64,000 nucleotides of DNA, from assembly GCF_000002235.5 (NCBI RefSeq), contig NW_022145605.1, positions 32,921,774 to 32,985,773 of the forward strand, given 5' to 3'. Shown piece after piece: positions 11,939 to 23,870 of this stretch (the first letter of the stretch is position 1; each line of letters starts with the position of its first letter). Source of the DNA: Strongylocentrotus purpuratus. Taxonomy: Eukaryota > Echinodermata > Echinoidea > Camarodonta > Strongylocentrotidae. The notes under the pieces were generated by a model. It searched no databases. It saw only the letters and a list, made by a program, of their open reading frames with translations, and was not told the DNA's origin. A program made the position numbers and the translations under genes.

Positions 11939-12479
11939 AACTAACTTTCATGTTTAACAAGTTCTAAATGTCATAACGCTTATCATCCAAATGTGTAGTA
12001 CTTAACTAATTTATGTTTAATTAAAACGTTGTTCTCTCACATGTGTGTGCTCATTATTAATAACAATGAAAATAACAATAATATCATTTAAAGGCATTGT
12101 TTAACAATGTTAAATCTGAGATGCACGGCCCTACGTGTTATCAATGTTTGTGATATGGTGGAATATTGAAGCCCTAAACAAATTGCGCTTCAAAATGATC
12201 AAGAGGTGCCTCAAAAAAGGAAAAAAAATGAGTGACCGGAATAGTCTGTAGTGTTATAAAAACCGTTAGGAAAATGCAAAATTTGGTTTCGAATTCCAAT
12301 CATAAATATCTTGATAACCAGACAGGCGATCGGCTTGTAAAGGTCACGGGGTTCCTGACTGACCTAAAGGTTTATAATTATGATTGTAGCATGAGCTAAA
12401 TCCAGGATATTGATTCAGAATCTGAGACAAAGTTACCAGATCCCTTTAACACCAGGAAGCCTAATCAGCATCAATGCTG
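11939..12479. other. noncoding stretch
   Basis: No gene or clear repeat is recognised. Confidence 0.35.
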
Positions 12480-12658
12480 TTCTTCCTTAGGCCCCTGCCA
12501 TTAATATTACCCCAGCAATTGCCATACCCATTTACATCTGGATGCAGGGTGGCAGATGTGGATTAATGTTTTGTCAAAGGACGTTAGAGACGGGCTGGTA
12601 TTCGAACCCTCAACCCTCAGAGTGCCAAGTGAATGAACCACTACACCACGACACCTCG
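12480..12658 (-). mobile_element. tRNA-derived SINE, second family (copy 1)
   Basis: Read on the minus strand, the head has an A-box-like TGGTGTAGTGGTTCA and a B-box-like GGGTTCGAATACC. The body phrase TGTGGATTAATG is shared with the copy at 40070-40173. Confidence 0.65.
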
Positions 12659-13440
12659 TCGCATGACTGTTCAATATTTATTAACGGCCATACTTCACTA
12701 ATATATATCATTAGGTGAGGGTAGCAATCAGGAGAGTGTTCTTCGAAGTTGGGGTGCACCATCAAAAAGTGCTTTTACAAAAAAGGGGTCATCTCCAGAG
12801 GGTAACCTCAAGGCGAAAAATTACAATCTTTTAATAAACATTGTATATATGACTACAGCCAGATTCAACAAATTATACAGGGATTATCTCCAAGATTTTC
12901 TCTTTAAGTCTCAAAGATACAGCTTAGGCAATATCATTTGCTGTTGTATGTGGTAGTCTAAATATTCATTTGCGAGTGAGCGAAGCGAGCAAGGAAATTT
13001 TAAAGATTTTGGGGTCATATTGTGACCGATTAGTTTTCATTATTATTTACAATGGGGGGTTGTAGAAAAATTGCTCCCAGTCTATTTCAATTAGGGGCAC
13101 ATAATATTGTTTTTTTTGGGGGGGGGGGGTGCGTGGTGACAAAAACATTTTGTCATATAGCACATAATTATGGTAATTATCAGACACAGTCTTTTTAAAA
13201 ATAATAGTCTGGTTTTATATAGAGCATAATACGAAACACCGTCTCTATTTGGATAGGGGCATTTATCAAAGGTAAAATGTAATTCGTAAGAAAGGGGAAC
13301 AGGCATTTATTAGAAAGTAACAAATGGGCACATCTCACAACTGAAATGGGGTACCGAGTATACCGAGTATACGATCCGAGTATATGCCCAGCCGATGAAC
13401 TGACATTTGCTCCGGTAACAGTAGCTCCGGGTTTTAATTG
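12659..13440. other. noncoding stretch
   Basis: A poly-G run of about 11 bp lies near 13119. The open frames are short and unsupported. Confidence 0.35.
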
Positions 13441-13452
13441 TCAGAAATATAC

Positions 13453-13525
13453 GGTTAGGGTTAGGCTTATAAGTGGGTCTAAGATAAGTTTAGGTTTAGG
13501 GTTAGGGTTGTGGTTATATAGGTTA
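13453..13525 (+). repeat. short interstitial telomere-like repeat
   Basis: Two clusters of TTAGGG-type units (GGTTAGGGTTAGG at about 13453 and TTTAGGGTTAGGGTT at about 13495). Only four to five units are present, partly degenerate. Confidence 0.55.
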
Positions 13526-14544
13526 GATTATTAACTCAAGATCATGTGTTGTACTTGTACTACCGTCCAGCCTCGTTCTACCCTTCGATCATCGTGCTTT
13601 ATCCTCTACATTTTCGTTTTGTTTTATTTCGTTATAGGTTGTCTCGACAGCCGCGAGTAAATTCGTTGAAGGAACTGGTAAGTGCCACATTCTCTCCCTT
13701 GCCACGCCCTTGCATCCACACTCCTTGTTTAACTATCAGGCACTCACTTTACTGTTTTACCTCGGCCACATAACCAGACGAAACCGAACCAATTCAATAC
13801 CATCAGATAAGTTCTAGTAGTTTGGGATACTGTTTATTTTTTTTGGTTTGGTTTCTTGTTGTTATGGTTTCCTTTCGTCGATTTGACCATGGAATGAGTC
13901 ACGATATTCTACTAACTCGTCGCTGGAACTAGGTGTCGTTTAATTAATACGTCAGTCCACCACCAATTCGACTACTAAAAAAATGTTAACCGATTCATTG
14001 TCAGGAGGGTTAATGTATTGTCTAGTTCTCTTGTTTTGTGTCTTGTCGGCTTGCTGTCGGTCTTTAATAGGTGTGACAAACTGAGATATTAACACACATC
14101 TAAAGTGACTACAAACCGACTCCAATCCGATTCCAAATCCACTGATTTCTGGCGATTAGGGGGGATTTAATTTTAATCTAATTGATTTTAATTCATAGCA
14201 TAATGTACATGCAACGTAGTATTTTTTCTTCTAACTTAGGCTTCACCTTTTACAAATAGCACGACCAGAAGAGATTCGGGAGCCTAGTAACCCCTTCACT
14301 TCATTAACATATTGAACTTTAGAAATATTACTGGAAAATACAACATTCTTACAAATATGATAACAACCGATATTCCAATGTGATATTCGATAATAAATTG
14401 ATGAAAATTCAATGCTCACTCAATTATATAGATAAGTTCATTGTGAACAATTGATTACTCTGTAAAAACTTTTTTATTTCTTTATATTAGAAGCATTTTA
14501 TTTATTAATAAAGCTCAAGCTTGTCTAAACTAGTTCATCCCCGT
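13526..14544. other. noncoding stretch
   Basis: Contains TGTCGGTCTTTAATAGGTGT and AACCGACTCCAATCCGATTC (about 14050-14140). These resemble phrases around the 45-bp minisatellite (14940-15060 and 15500-15555), so the whole 14.0-15.6 kb region may be one decayed mobile element. Confidence 0.35.
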
Positions 14545-14800
14545 TGCTGTCTTTGTAGATTAAATTAAATTAAATTCACATTTATTTGGCAAAAGATACA
14601 AATCAAAATGAAATCATTACATATATCGGGATTGCTAAAATGAGTTATAAAAAAAAACTAGCAACCCCAAACAAAAAAGATACAGACATCATACAAAACA
14701 ATATGATGAAAAACGATACAATACAATGCAATACCAATAATGTTACATACTAACAAAATATATGAATCAATCATGTATTTCAATAAATGTAATGTAATGT
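14545..14800 (-). mobile_element. possible reverse LINE 3' end
   Basis: Tandem TTAAA units at about 14563-14577 are followed by A-rich DNA without open frames. This is consistent with a retrotransposon tail on the minus strand, but no diagnostic motif remains. Confidence 0.25.
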
Positions 14801-14812
14801 GATGTAATTTTT

Positions 14813-14818
<6 letters not shown>

Positions 14819-14846
<28 letters not shown>

Positions 14847-14895
14847 CGCGTGTGCGTGTGTGTGCGTGTGTGTATTTGTGCGCGTGAGTTTGAGC

Positions 14896-14928
<33 letters not shown>

Positions 14929-14937
14929 GGGGGGGGG
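14819..14937. repeat. (TG)n, poly-T and poly-G tract
   Basis: TG dinucleotides run from 14819, followed by about 30 T and then about 11 G. Confidence 0.85.
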
Positions 14938-15112
14938 GTCTGTTGTCGCTCTGTTGTCATCTATATTATAGTGTCGGTCTCGTTGGTGTGACTCATATCA
15001 GTCACACACCTATCGACTACAGACCGATTCCAAAACGGCCCCAACCTAACTGGCTCCTGAACCTTATGGTGGTTTATTTACGTACTTTCACTTAAGGTCC
15101 ATTGTCGGTTCG

Positions 15113-15440
15113 TTGTCATACTGTTATCAGTCTGGATTGGGTGTGATATCGGTCTCGTTGGTATACTGTGATCAATCTGGATTGGGTGTGATATCGGTCT
15201 CGTTGGTTATCTGTGATCAGTCTGGATTGGGTGTGATATCGGTCTCGTTGGTTTACTGTAATCAGTCTGGATTGTGTGTGATATCGGTCTCGTTGGTATA
15301 CTGTGATCAGTCTGGATTGGGTGTGATATCGGTCTCGTTGGTTATCTGTGATCAGTCTGGATTGGGTGTGATATCGGTCTCGTTGGTATACTGTGATCAG
15401 TCTGGATTGGGTGGGATATCGGTCTCGTTGGTATACATTT
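15113..15440. repeat. 45-bp minisatellite, seven units
   Basis: The phrase GATATCGGTCTCGTTGGT recurs every 45 bp (about 15145, 15190, 15235, 15280, 15325, 15370 and 15415). Because 45 is a multiple of three and the unit lacks stops in some frames, long open frames exist on both strands (15-residue repeats such as SGLGVISVSLV). I regard them as a by-product. Confidence 0.85.
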
Positions 15441-16607
15441 AATTGATGTGACTGGAGTGACAATAAGTCAAAGAGAGAAAACCCCGTCCTTGGTTTCTTC
15501 CCTCGCCTTGTTGCCTCGATAAGTCACACCGCCGAACCGACTCCAAATCGAGCGATTTTTGTGTTGTCAGGCTATCTTCATGCAGTTTTGGGATCAGCGT
15601 CAATTTTAAATTTTTATAGTAGACCGATGCCTTGAGCTTTCAGGGTCTGAGCAAACAGACGGCTTTCTATAATTCCTACAGCAATGGCAGCCCTTGTAAT
15701 TTGTAACCTTTTTCAAGGCATCATTCCACATTGGTTGGCTCTCTGGCTGTCACGCTCTCTGTCACACACTCTCTCATAATTAAGCTCAACCCCCTATGTT
15801 AATCTCAAAGTTCCACTCATCGCGTTTACTTCCTATAAGCTCTTTCACCCTCACTATTTTTTCAATAGTTTTTTTTATTAATTAAATTAATTTTAGAAAT
15901 AAAATACAGTTGTTTTTCCTTGACATGAATTCAAAACATTTTCATTACATAAATTGTACAATTGATGAAAATAAAAATGAAATCAACTGTAACATAAAAC
16001 AAATAACCCCGTCCAACCAAACACACTATACCCCCCTTCCCCACCATGTGACACACACCACCCGACCACACTTCCACCACACACTGTTCCTAGCCTCCTC
16101 AGAATACACCCCTCTCTCCCCCATACACACACGAACACACACACGAACACACACACACGCACACACCACACTCTTCCCTCACTGTCTCCCTATCTCTCCC
16201 CTCTCTATCTCTCTTTCTATTTTTCTCTTTTCTACTCTGTTGTGACGAGGGCCAAGTTGATGTGGACGAACGTCCACAAGACAAGACGAGGGGGAGAAGA
16301 GATTAAGAAAATATATTTGTTGTTTAAACCACGCATTTATGGGATGATCGGCTTGTGATTTGAACGTCTGCTTACTCATGTTATCAAGTATAATTTATCA
16401 GTTATACCTCTAACAACTCTTGAACCTTGAATACTTGAATACCATAGTAATTTAACATCTATTTGCAATGTCTATTTGCTTGTAGTCTAGCATAGCTCGA
16501 TCATTATCTCATAATCACCAGATAAAACGACACGATAACATAATTATGTAAGCCTAACATTCAACCTGCAGAGTTGTGATATTCTGTGAACATGCTGAAT
16601 GAATCCA
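15441..16607. other. noncoding stretch with a CA-rich patch
   Basis: CA-rich sequence at about 16108-16170 and a CT-rich patch to 16235. No gene is seen. Confidence 0.4.
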
Positions 16608-17589
16608 TTAAATGGGGAAGTCCCTACTTATATGGAGTTGGGTTTTATGTAGAAACAAATGAAATAGTGAGAGTCAGAGCAACATAGGTTTAAATAAGGA
16701 AATTATACTTTTTTTGGCAGTTTTGAACCCTCAAAACTTTTTTGGGCGAAGCTGTGACGTATCGCGCAAGGTCCTATCCCATTCGCTCTGTACCAAAAAG
16801 AAAAAAAAAATTGTAAATTTCTCTTTTATCGATCCTAAATCATACATGCCCCGTAGATATTATTTTGTCTAAACATGTTTCTTGGTAGCCACTGTATGAA
16901 AACAAAATATTAATAGGCCTACATTGTGTCAGCGTCTAAAAAAGTGATATTTGATGACATTTTATGTACAAGGCAAATGGGAAAGGATGTCACACTGTTG
17001 TCAATTTGTGTTTCATTACAACTTAATTCATCACTTAATTTTCAGCGGATTTTGCTCATACATGGACTTCCACTGGTCTGTTTTTCTCAATTTAAGCTTT
17101 TGACAAAATTAGGCCTAAAATAAAAACTTGTTGTATTGCCCTTTAGGTGCCAAAACATTGGTCGGTCGGTCGGAAAAGTTTATTTTTTTGTTAAACTTTT
17201 TTTTTCTCGCCCTCTTGGGCCGATATTTTCAATTTGAATGTTTGTTTTTGTTTTTTTCTCCCGCCCTCTTTTGGCTAAAATTTCTCAGTTTTTACTGCTT
17301 TTATACATTGTGTTTCAGCGTCATCATTCCATTCATATCTTTTTTAGGAATTTGAAACTAGGGCAGGAGACAAGTGAGAATTTGGGAATATTTTGATATT
17401 ATGCATTTATATCCCATCTAAACAAACAAAATACATATTTTTGTATTCTTTAAAAAAAAAAAAAAAAAAAAAAACTTGTTTAGAATGCCGACCGTAGATT
17501 TCAGATTCTTGGGTAGGTCGCAAAGGGAAATACAACAAGTTTTTTTTTTTAGGCCTTAACTAAAAATGATAGTGGACTTCCTCTTTGAT
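16608..17589. mobile_element. TTAA-bounded miniature transposon, family B (copy 1), interrupted
   Basis: The left end TTAAATGGGGAAGTCC and right end GTGGACTTCCTCTTTGA are degenerate versions of family B (intact copy at 18381). Internal phrases such as TGTGACGTAT, CATACATGCCC and CAATTTGTGTTT are shared. An hAT-like element (17117-17548) is inserted in it. Confidence 0.65.
17117..17548. mobile_element. hAT-like nonautonomous element inserted in family B
   Basis: Flanked by a perfect 8-bp duplication, TTAGGCCT (17109-17116 and 17549-17556). The ends read AAAAACTTGTTGTATT inward from both sides, followed by CCCTTTAGG or CCCTTTGCG. A relative lies at about 27783-28010. Confidence 0.7.
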
Positions 17590-18050
17590 TTATTCCACCT
17601 TATTTCTATTACAGCACATCGCCTACCCGACTCCCTCAATGCAAGATTGAACTCATTAATGTTAAATACTATATACTCGCCCACGTGAATTAGAATTAAG
17701 CTAGTTTATCTTGTTTTTGTAAGATTTCTGGTAGGTATACATGATTGTAAATTGTACAATTGCATTCTCTATCCCGTATTTTGATGATTGCATTTCCTTT
17801 ATAATTGATTTCCGAACTCAGCCATTAGCCGTTATAATATTTTAAAAACTTCAATTCAGCATAGATTATTCTCGCAGTGGAAACAATTACATAATCTTGA
17901 TTACTTTGATATAATGGCAAATACAATGCGTCACAGGGAAATTGTTTGTGTGGCCTAAAAGTAGGTTAATACCAAATAGATAAACCAATTAAATTCCATC
18001 GTTTTCTCTGCCTCGTAACTAGCCCTTTTCATTCTCATCCATCCTCACAG
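17590..18050. other. intron before first SRCR exon
   Basis: AT-rich DNA. A pyrimidine-rich tract ending CCTCACAG leads into the exon at 18051. No other exon is seen. Confidence 0.45.
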
Positions 18051-18371
18051 AAGGGGATATCCGTCTTATTGGTGGTACAGGGGGACACGAGGGAACAGTG
18101 GAATACTCGAGTCCGGAATACAATCAATATGGCGCCATCTGCGATGATTTCTGGGACATTCGGGACGCCCGCGTCGTATGTCGAATGCTGGGGTTCCGCG
18201 ATGCCGAAGTTGCCTGGAAATATTCGCACTTCGGAGCCAGTTCAAGTGCAATAATATACGATGATGTCGCTTGCGAGGGGACTGAGGACCGCCTTACTCT
18301 CTGTGTCAAATCGGAGAAATGGGAGACTGATTGCAGTCGGTCGGAGCACGCTGGGGTCACTTGTAAAAGAG
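18051..18371 (+). CDS. receptor exon: SRCR domain 1
   Basis: A single exon, phase 1 to phase 1, 107 codons. It has the full six-cysteine SRCR pattern: AICDDFW, ARVVCRMLGF, DDVACEG, LTLCVK, TDCSRS, GVTCKR. It starts after CCTCACAG and ends at a GTAGAG donor. It is the most canonical of the three SRCR domains. Confidence 0.88.
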
Positions 18372-20667
18372 GTAGAGACTTTAAAGGGAAAGTCCACCCT
18401 GAAATTAATTTAGTTTTAATAGGAGTAGAAAAATGAGAGAAACAAGTCAGTAAAAGTTTGAGCAAATTCCGATTAAAAATAAGGAAGTTAGAATTTTTGA
18501 AGTTGTGATCAATCAAACACAAATTGGCAACTCTATGACGTATCATGCGAGCTCATCTTCCATTTGCTCAGTACTAAAAAAATCTAAAATTTTCATTTTC
18601 TCTCCAAGAAAAATTTCAACCATACATGAACCCTGAATATAATAATTGCAAATATGTTTCTATACTCCCCCTGCAAGGAACAAATATATATTCCGTCATC
18701 AATAACGAAGAAAACATGATTTTAAAGAATATTATGCACAAAGCAAATGAAGGAGAGCTCGTATAATAAGTCACAGAGTTGCCAATTTGTATTTGATTGA
18801 TCACAACTTCAATAATTCATAACTTTCTTATTTTCATTCAGAATTTGCTCAAACTTTCACTCACCTGATTTTCTTATTATTCTGCCTCTATCGAAACAAA
18901 CTTATTTTGGGGGTGGACTTTCCCTTTAATTAGAACCTTTCTCCTTTTGAATGAAAGAGGTACGAATTTGTTATACCTTAAAAATCCCCCTCTCTCTCCC
19001 CACTTTTCTACACCTGGTCTGATTTTTGAAGAAATTGTTATATCACATACTTTTTTTAAATATTTGTCTTACTGTTTCCGAATAGCAGGCCTATTATGAT
19101 TTTTGTCCCTTTAGATTATGGTGTATCTCACAATCTCAAGTCTATTAATATTACACACCCCATAAGATTTTCTTGCCCACCCTCCATCATGTATTATGTA
19201 CATGTATCATGACGCAGCCACCTATTTAATATTTTTTTTTATTTGGATGGACGGATCTGCAAGCTATAATTTGTTATGATTTTGACCGCCAAGCATAACT
19301 TACCATTATCATCACAATTGTTGCTACTACTTTATAACCAATCCATTGTTGTCATGATAATTTTTTGTTGTTATTTGATTAATAATCAATAGCAATCTTC
19401 ATAGGTTTTTGTTCTCTTCTTATCCCCATTTTCTCTACTTTTGTCGTTAACCTGCAGCGCGCATTTGGTACCAACACTTTCAAGTTTATTACAACGATAC
19501 ATGGCAAATTGTCTACCAGGATGAAGCAACTGACTGGGGTTTAGCCGAAGCTACGGTGTGTTGTCGTTCACTCGGTTACAATGTAGTCACTCAGTCGACC
19601 GTATATAAATTAGGTAGTGCGACTCCCGGCACGTATCTGACCATGTCATGTACTGGAGAGGAGGTGGACGCTTTGAACTGTCATATAAGAAGCCACAACC
19701 CATTATATTTAAAGGATCCAACTACATTTTATTATCCGGAGGTGTCGTGTACATCTGGTAAGTGAACGATAAGATGAATTTTAAAACCATACAATACTTT
19801 GAAGCACTACCGCAAAATCCCCTCTAGCGCCATCTCAGGTCAGCTGTAGCAGTATAATGGTCCACTAACACGCTGCTTCCCTAGCTAGCTGCGCTGTTGT
19901 TTCTCACATCGAATCCTCTGGCGCCATCTCAGGTCAGCTGTAGCAGTATAATGGTCCACTAACACGCTGCTTCCCTAGCTAGCTGCGCTGTTGTTTCTCG
20001 CATCGAATCCTCTGGCGCCATCTCAGGTCAGCTGTAGCAGTATAATGGTCCACTAACACGCTGCTTCCCTAGCTAGCTGCGCTGTTGTTTCTCGCATCGA
20101 ATCCTCTGGCGCCATCTCAGGTCAGCTGTAGCAGTATAATGGTCCACTAACACGCTGCTTCCCTAGCTAGCTGCGCTGTTGTTTCTCGCATCGAATCCTC
20201 TGGCTGCGAGGTGGGAATTAGGTAATTAAAGATAAAGGTGAGTTCTGGTCATCCGATTGCATTGTGAAAGAAAAGGTGTGAAATGAATCAGAAAAAGTTG
20301 ATCATGTAGCATTTAAGTGTTCTGCAAAGTTCTGGAGTCATCAAAATGTTAATAAATTTGCCCAGTCTTGGTAAAGTAACAAGCACTGTACACAGAAAGA
20401 CGTAACTACACAAAATGGTGTCGGGGCCAGGCGCGTACGCAGGATTTTTTCAAGGGGGGGGGGGGGGGGGGTATGAGGATACTTTTTTTTTATTGGTCTC
20501 GAAATTTGAAAATTTGACATTTTGCTCCGTTGGGGAGGGGGGGGGGGGGTAAAAAAAAAAATTCAATGGGGGGGGGGGGGGGGGTGTGGGGTTTTAGTTT
20601 TTTTTTTTTTTTTTTTTTTTTTTTGGGGGGGGGGTTTACACACATAAACATATCAAAGGGGGGGGGT

Positions 20668-20709
<42 letters not shown>

Positions 20710-23669
20710 TGTGTACGCGCCTGGTCGGGGCTACCAACCTTGATTTCCCAATCTTTTTATGCTCATTACTCAGCCAGTATACATTTTCTACCAAAATTAT
20801 TTGGCAAATGATATTTATTTGTATTCTTGAACACTCAGTGTAAGTATCATTTGATTCTGTGAGAATTCATTTCCCTTTTTTAAAACTAGAACTCACCTTC
20901 ATCTTTAATTATACGGACTGTTGGCAAGTTGATTATAAGATGGCGCTGTGCAATAAACAGTGAGCTGGGGGCAACAGAAGTGTAGAAGTTCACGATCACT
21001 TCAAGGGCACTCTAACCTGTGTGATAAGTTCATTTGGGTGTAAGCAGAAGAGTAAAGCCTTAGCAATAAGTAGCAATTTTATGAGTGTAATTCTATCTTA
21101 CTCACGTAAAACAAAAACATGGGCTCCTTTTCTCCTCCTTCGGCTTACCGCGTTATATATGAACGTGCCTAAAAAGAAACGGACTGGAGGAAGTTCGAAA
21201 TAAATCGTAAAATCAAGTCTTGAAACTTATAAATGTTTGAAATATTAATTCACGAAATTTATTCGAATCTTAAGTTGGAAATCTAGTCCATGAATTGTTG
21301 GATTCACGGTCAACCACCCCCATTTTCCGTATAGGTCCCTACTAAAACATTATTACTGCTTGGTTTTCTCCTAAGCGCCTTCTGCCTTAAAGCACTGCTA
21401 CTCAAAATATATTATGGATAACATATTATTATAGCCCTCCAGAAAGAAAAAAAAAAAAAACATCCTGAGCCATACATTTTGAAACATCGACAGCTTTTTC
21501 ATTTTGGGTGTTGGAACAAACGAAAAGTTGCCCATCACTATGTCACAGCGACAATACCGATGCAGCCAATTTGAAATTTCTTTACAAATAGTTATTACAA
21601 CTTTGGAATTAACCTTTTCATTTATTTGACCGGCAAATGGCGCATCATATATCATCATATATCACAGTAAGTAATACGCTAAGACTCCGCGGGGGGCATA
21701 ACGTCTCCGCGAGCCTTTGTATTCTATTGTTTTTTTAATGAGATCGCCGACCGAAGTTGGTGCAGCTATCTCCTCTTGAACCCTCCCATCGGGGTAACGG
21801 TGCCCGGTGCCATCGTCCGCGGGAGAGTCTACTCTGTGGAATTGGCTACACTCAGGGGTATAAGAGGACACTTTTTTGTTTTGTTTTTTGGTCTCGATAT
21901 TCAAAAGTTTGACATTTTGATCCGTAGAGGAGGGGGGGGGGGGGGATAAGGTCAATTTATTTAGGTCAGCCAGTGGCATAATTTTTTTTTTTTTTTTTTT
22001 AAATTAAAAAAAAATCACAAAAGGGGGGGGGGGGTTTGGTAAAAAAAAAACAACAACACATATAATACACACATAGCAAAAACTCAGGGGGGAGGGGGGG
22101 GGGGGGTTAACCCCCCAAACACCCCCTGCGTACGCGCCTGTACATAATTATAGTGCAATATCAACCAGACAGAAGTATGTGACTTCATGCATTGCAAAAC
22201 AGTCAGTTGCGTAATGAGTAAAATCGTTGGGGGGGGGGGGGGGTGCAGAAAGAAAATCTACATCACCATGCAACATTCTTGCATGTTACATGCAGGCTCC
22301 AAGAAACGTTCTTCAAAGTAGGGGGAGAGATCAGATCGCAGCGAGTTGAGTGTATATATAATATATGCGTGGGGTCCACAGGTTTTAGGCATTGAATTAG
22401 GGTAAGATGAGCATATTTTTAATACTTTATTTGTGACACTGGCAGGTCACTAATTGGCGTGGGGTCAATACGTATAGTTGCGTAGTATTGCGTACCAACT
22501 ACGCTGGCCTACGTTACTATATGCTGAGGGACGGAAAGGGGTACGCAAGATGAACGAAAACAATTCAACATGTTAAATTTTTTTCGCGTACTTACGGCGT
22601 AGAAACTTGACACAAAAAGTACGCCTTTTTACGCAACACTACGCTACATGCCTACGCAACAGTACGCTACCCTACGCCAGATCGACAAAGCAGTAAAAGC
22701 TTTCCACACAGTAAGCAACCATAAGCAACCTGTACGTCAGCCTACGCATAACCTACGCAGGAACTATTTTCCCATTAATACGCAGCCTAATTTCTGCGTA
22801 GTCGGTACGCCACACTACGGAACTCTACGCAGTTCCAGTGGCTTAAAGAATAACTACCGGTACAGTTGGATCGTTTTTTTAAAAATTTTTATAAATGGCA
22901 AATAAAGTTCTTGGTGGTTCTAATTTAGAGAGTCTCTATATTTCTATTTACACCTCCGCCCCCCCTCTCGAATCCCGCGGATTTCCGCGGGTCCTGCTAG
23001 TATATATATATATTTCTTTAAAGCAGATGTTTCTGCATTTATTAAAAAAATCAAATACAAAATATTATAATAAGAATAATAGTATTTAATTGATTAATGT
23101 AAAATGTAGTAAAATGTGACAACTGAAATTCACAACAAAATACATCTAAATTATAAGAAAATTGTAAATCAAAGAATCAAGATCAATGCAGAGGTCAACT
23201 ATCATAAGAATATATGAATATGGTATTATACATTAAAGGAGCCCTATATAAGGGTACACAAAAATTCTCGCTACGCGCTAACGCTGATACCTCGGCGTTC
23301 TTGCACACACACTAATTTTCGGTGATTCTAAAATACGTATTTTGTTATACTACGAGATGCTAATAATCCATTATTTGCAAATCTTAATCTTGCTCGATAG
23401 TTACAAATTTTGAAAAATACACAAGGAGTAAGCATATTTATTAGTCTAAAGAGATATACCAGCATTGGCGAACGCCAGCGGTTGGAGAATTTCTCTCGGA
23501 AAAACTTACCACACTGCAACACAAGTGGCTTTTTTTCTCCAAGCCATGATCGTGCACTATTGTCAGCAGGCGCGTACGCAGGATTTTTTCAAGGGGGGGG
23601 GGGGGGGGGGTTTTAACATTTATAAATCGGTCCGAAAATTTCGCAACGACTCAGCCAGCCGCTGAATAA

Positions 23670-23713
<44 letters not shown>

Positions 23714-23832
23714 AAGAGGACACTTTTTTTTTTTTTTTTGGTCTCGAAATTTGGAAATTTGACATTTTGCTCCGTTGGGGGGGGGTAAGGTCACCTTTTT
23801 TAGGTCGGCCATGGGAATAATTTTTTTTAAAT

Positions 23833-23870
<38 letters not shown>

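Noticed and set aside
13453-13525. Telomere or chromosome-fusion scar
   Set aside because: Only four to five TTAGGG units, partly degenerate and in one orientation. This is too little for a fusion claim.
15113-15440. CRISPR-like array
   Set aside because: The 45-bp units are contiguous with no unique spacers, and the sequence is eukaryotic. It is a minisatellite.
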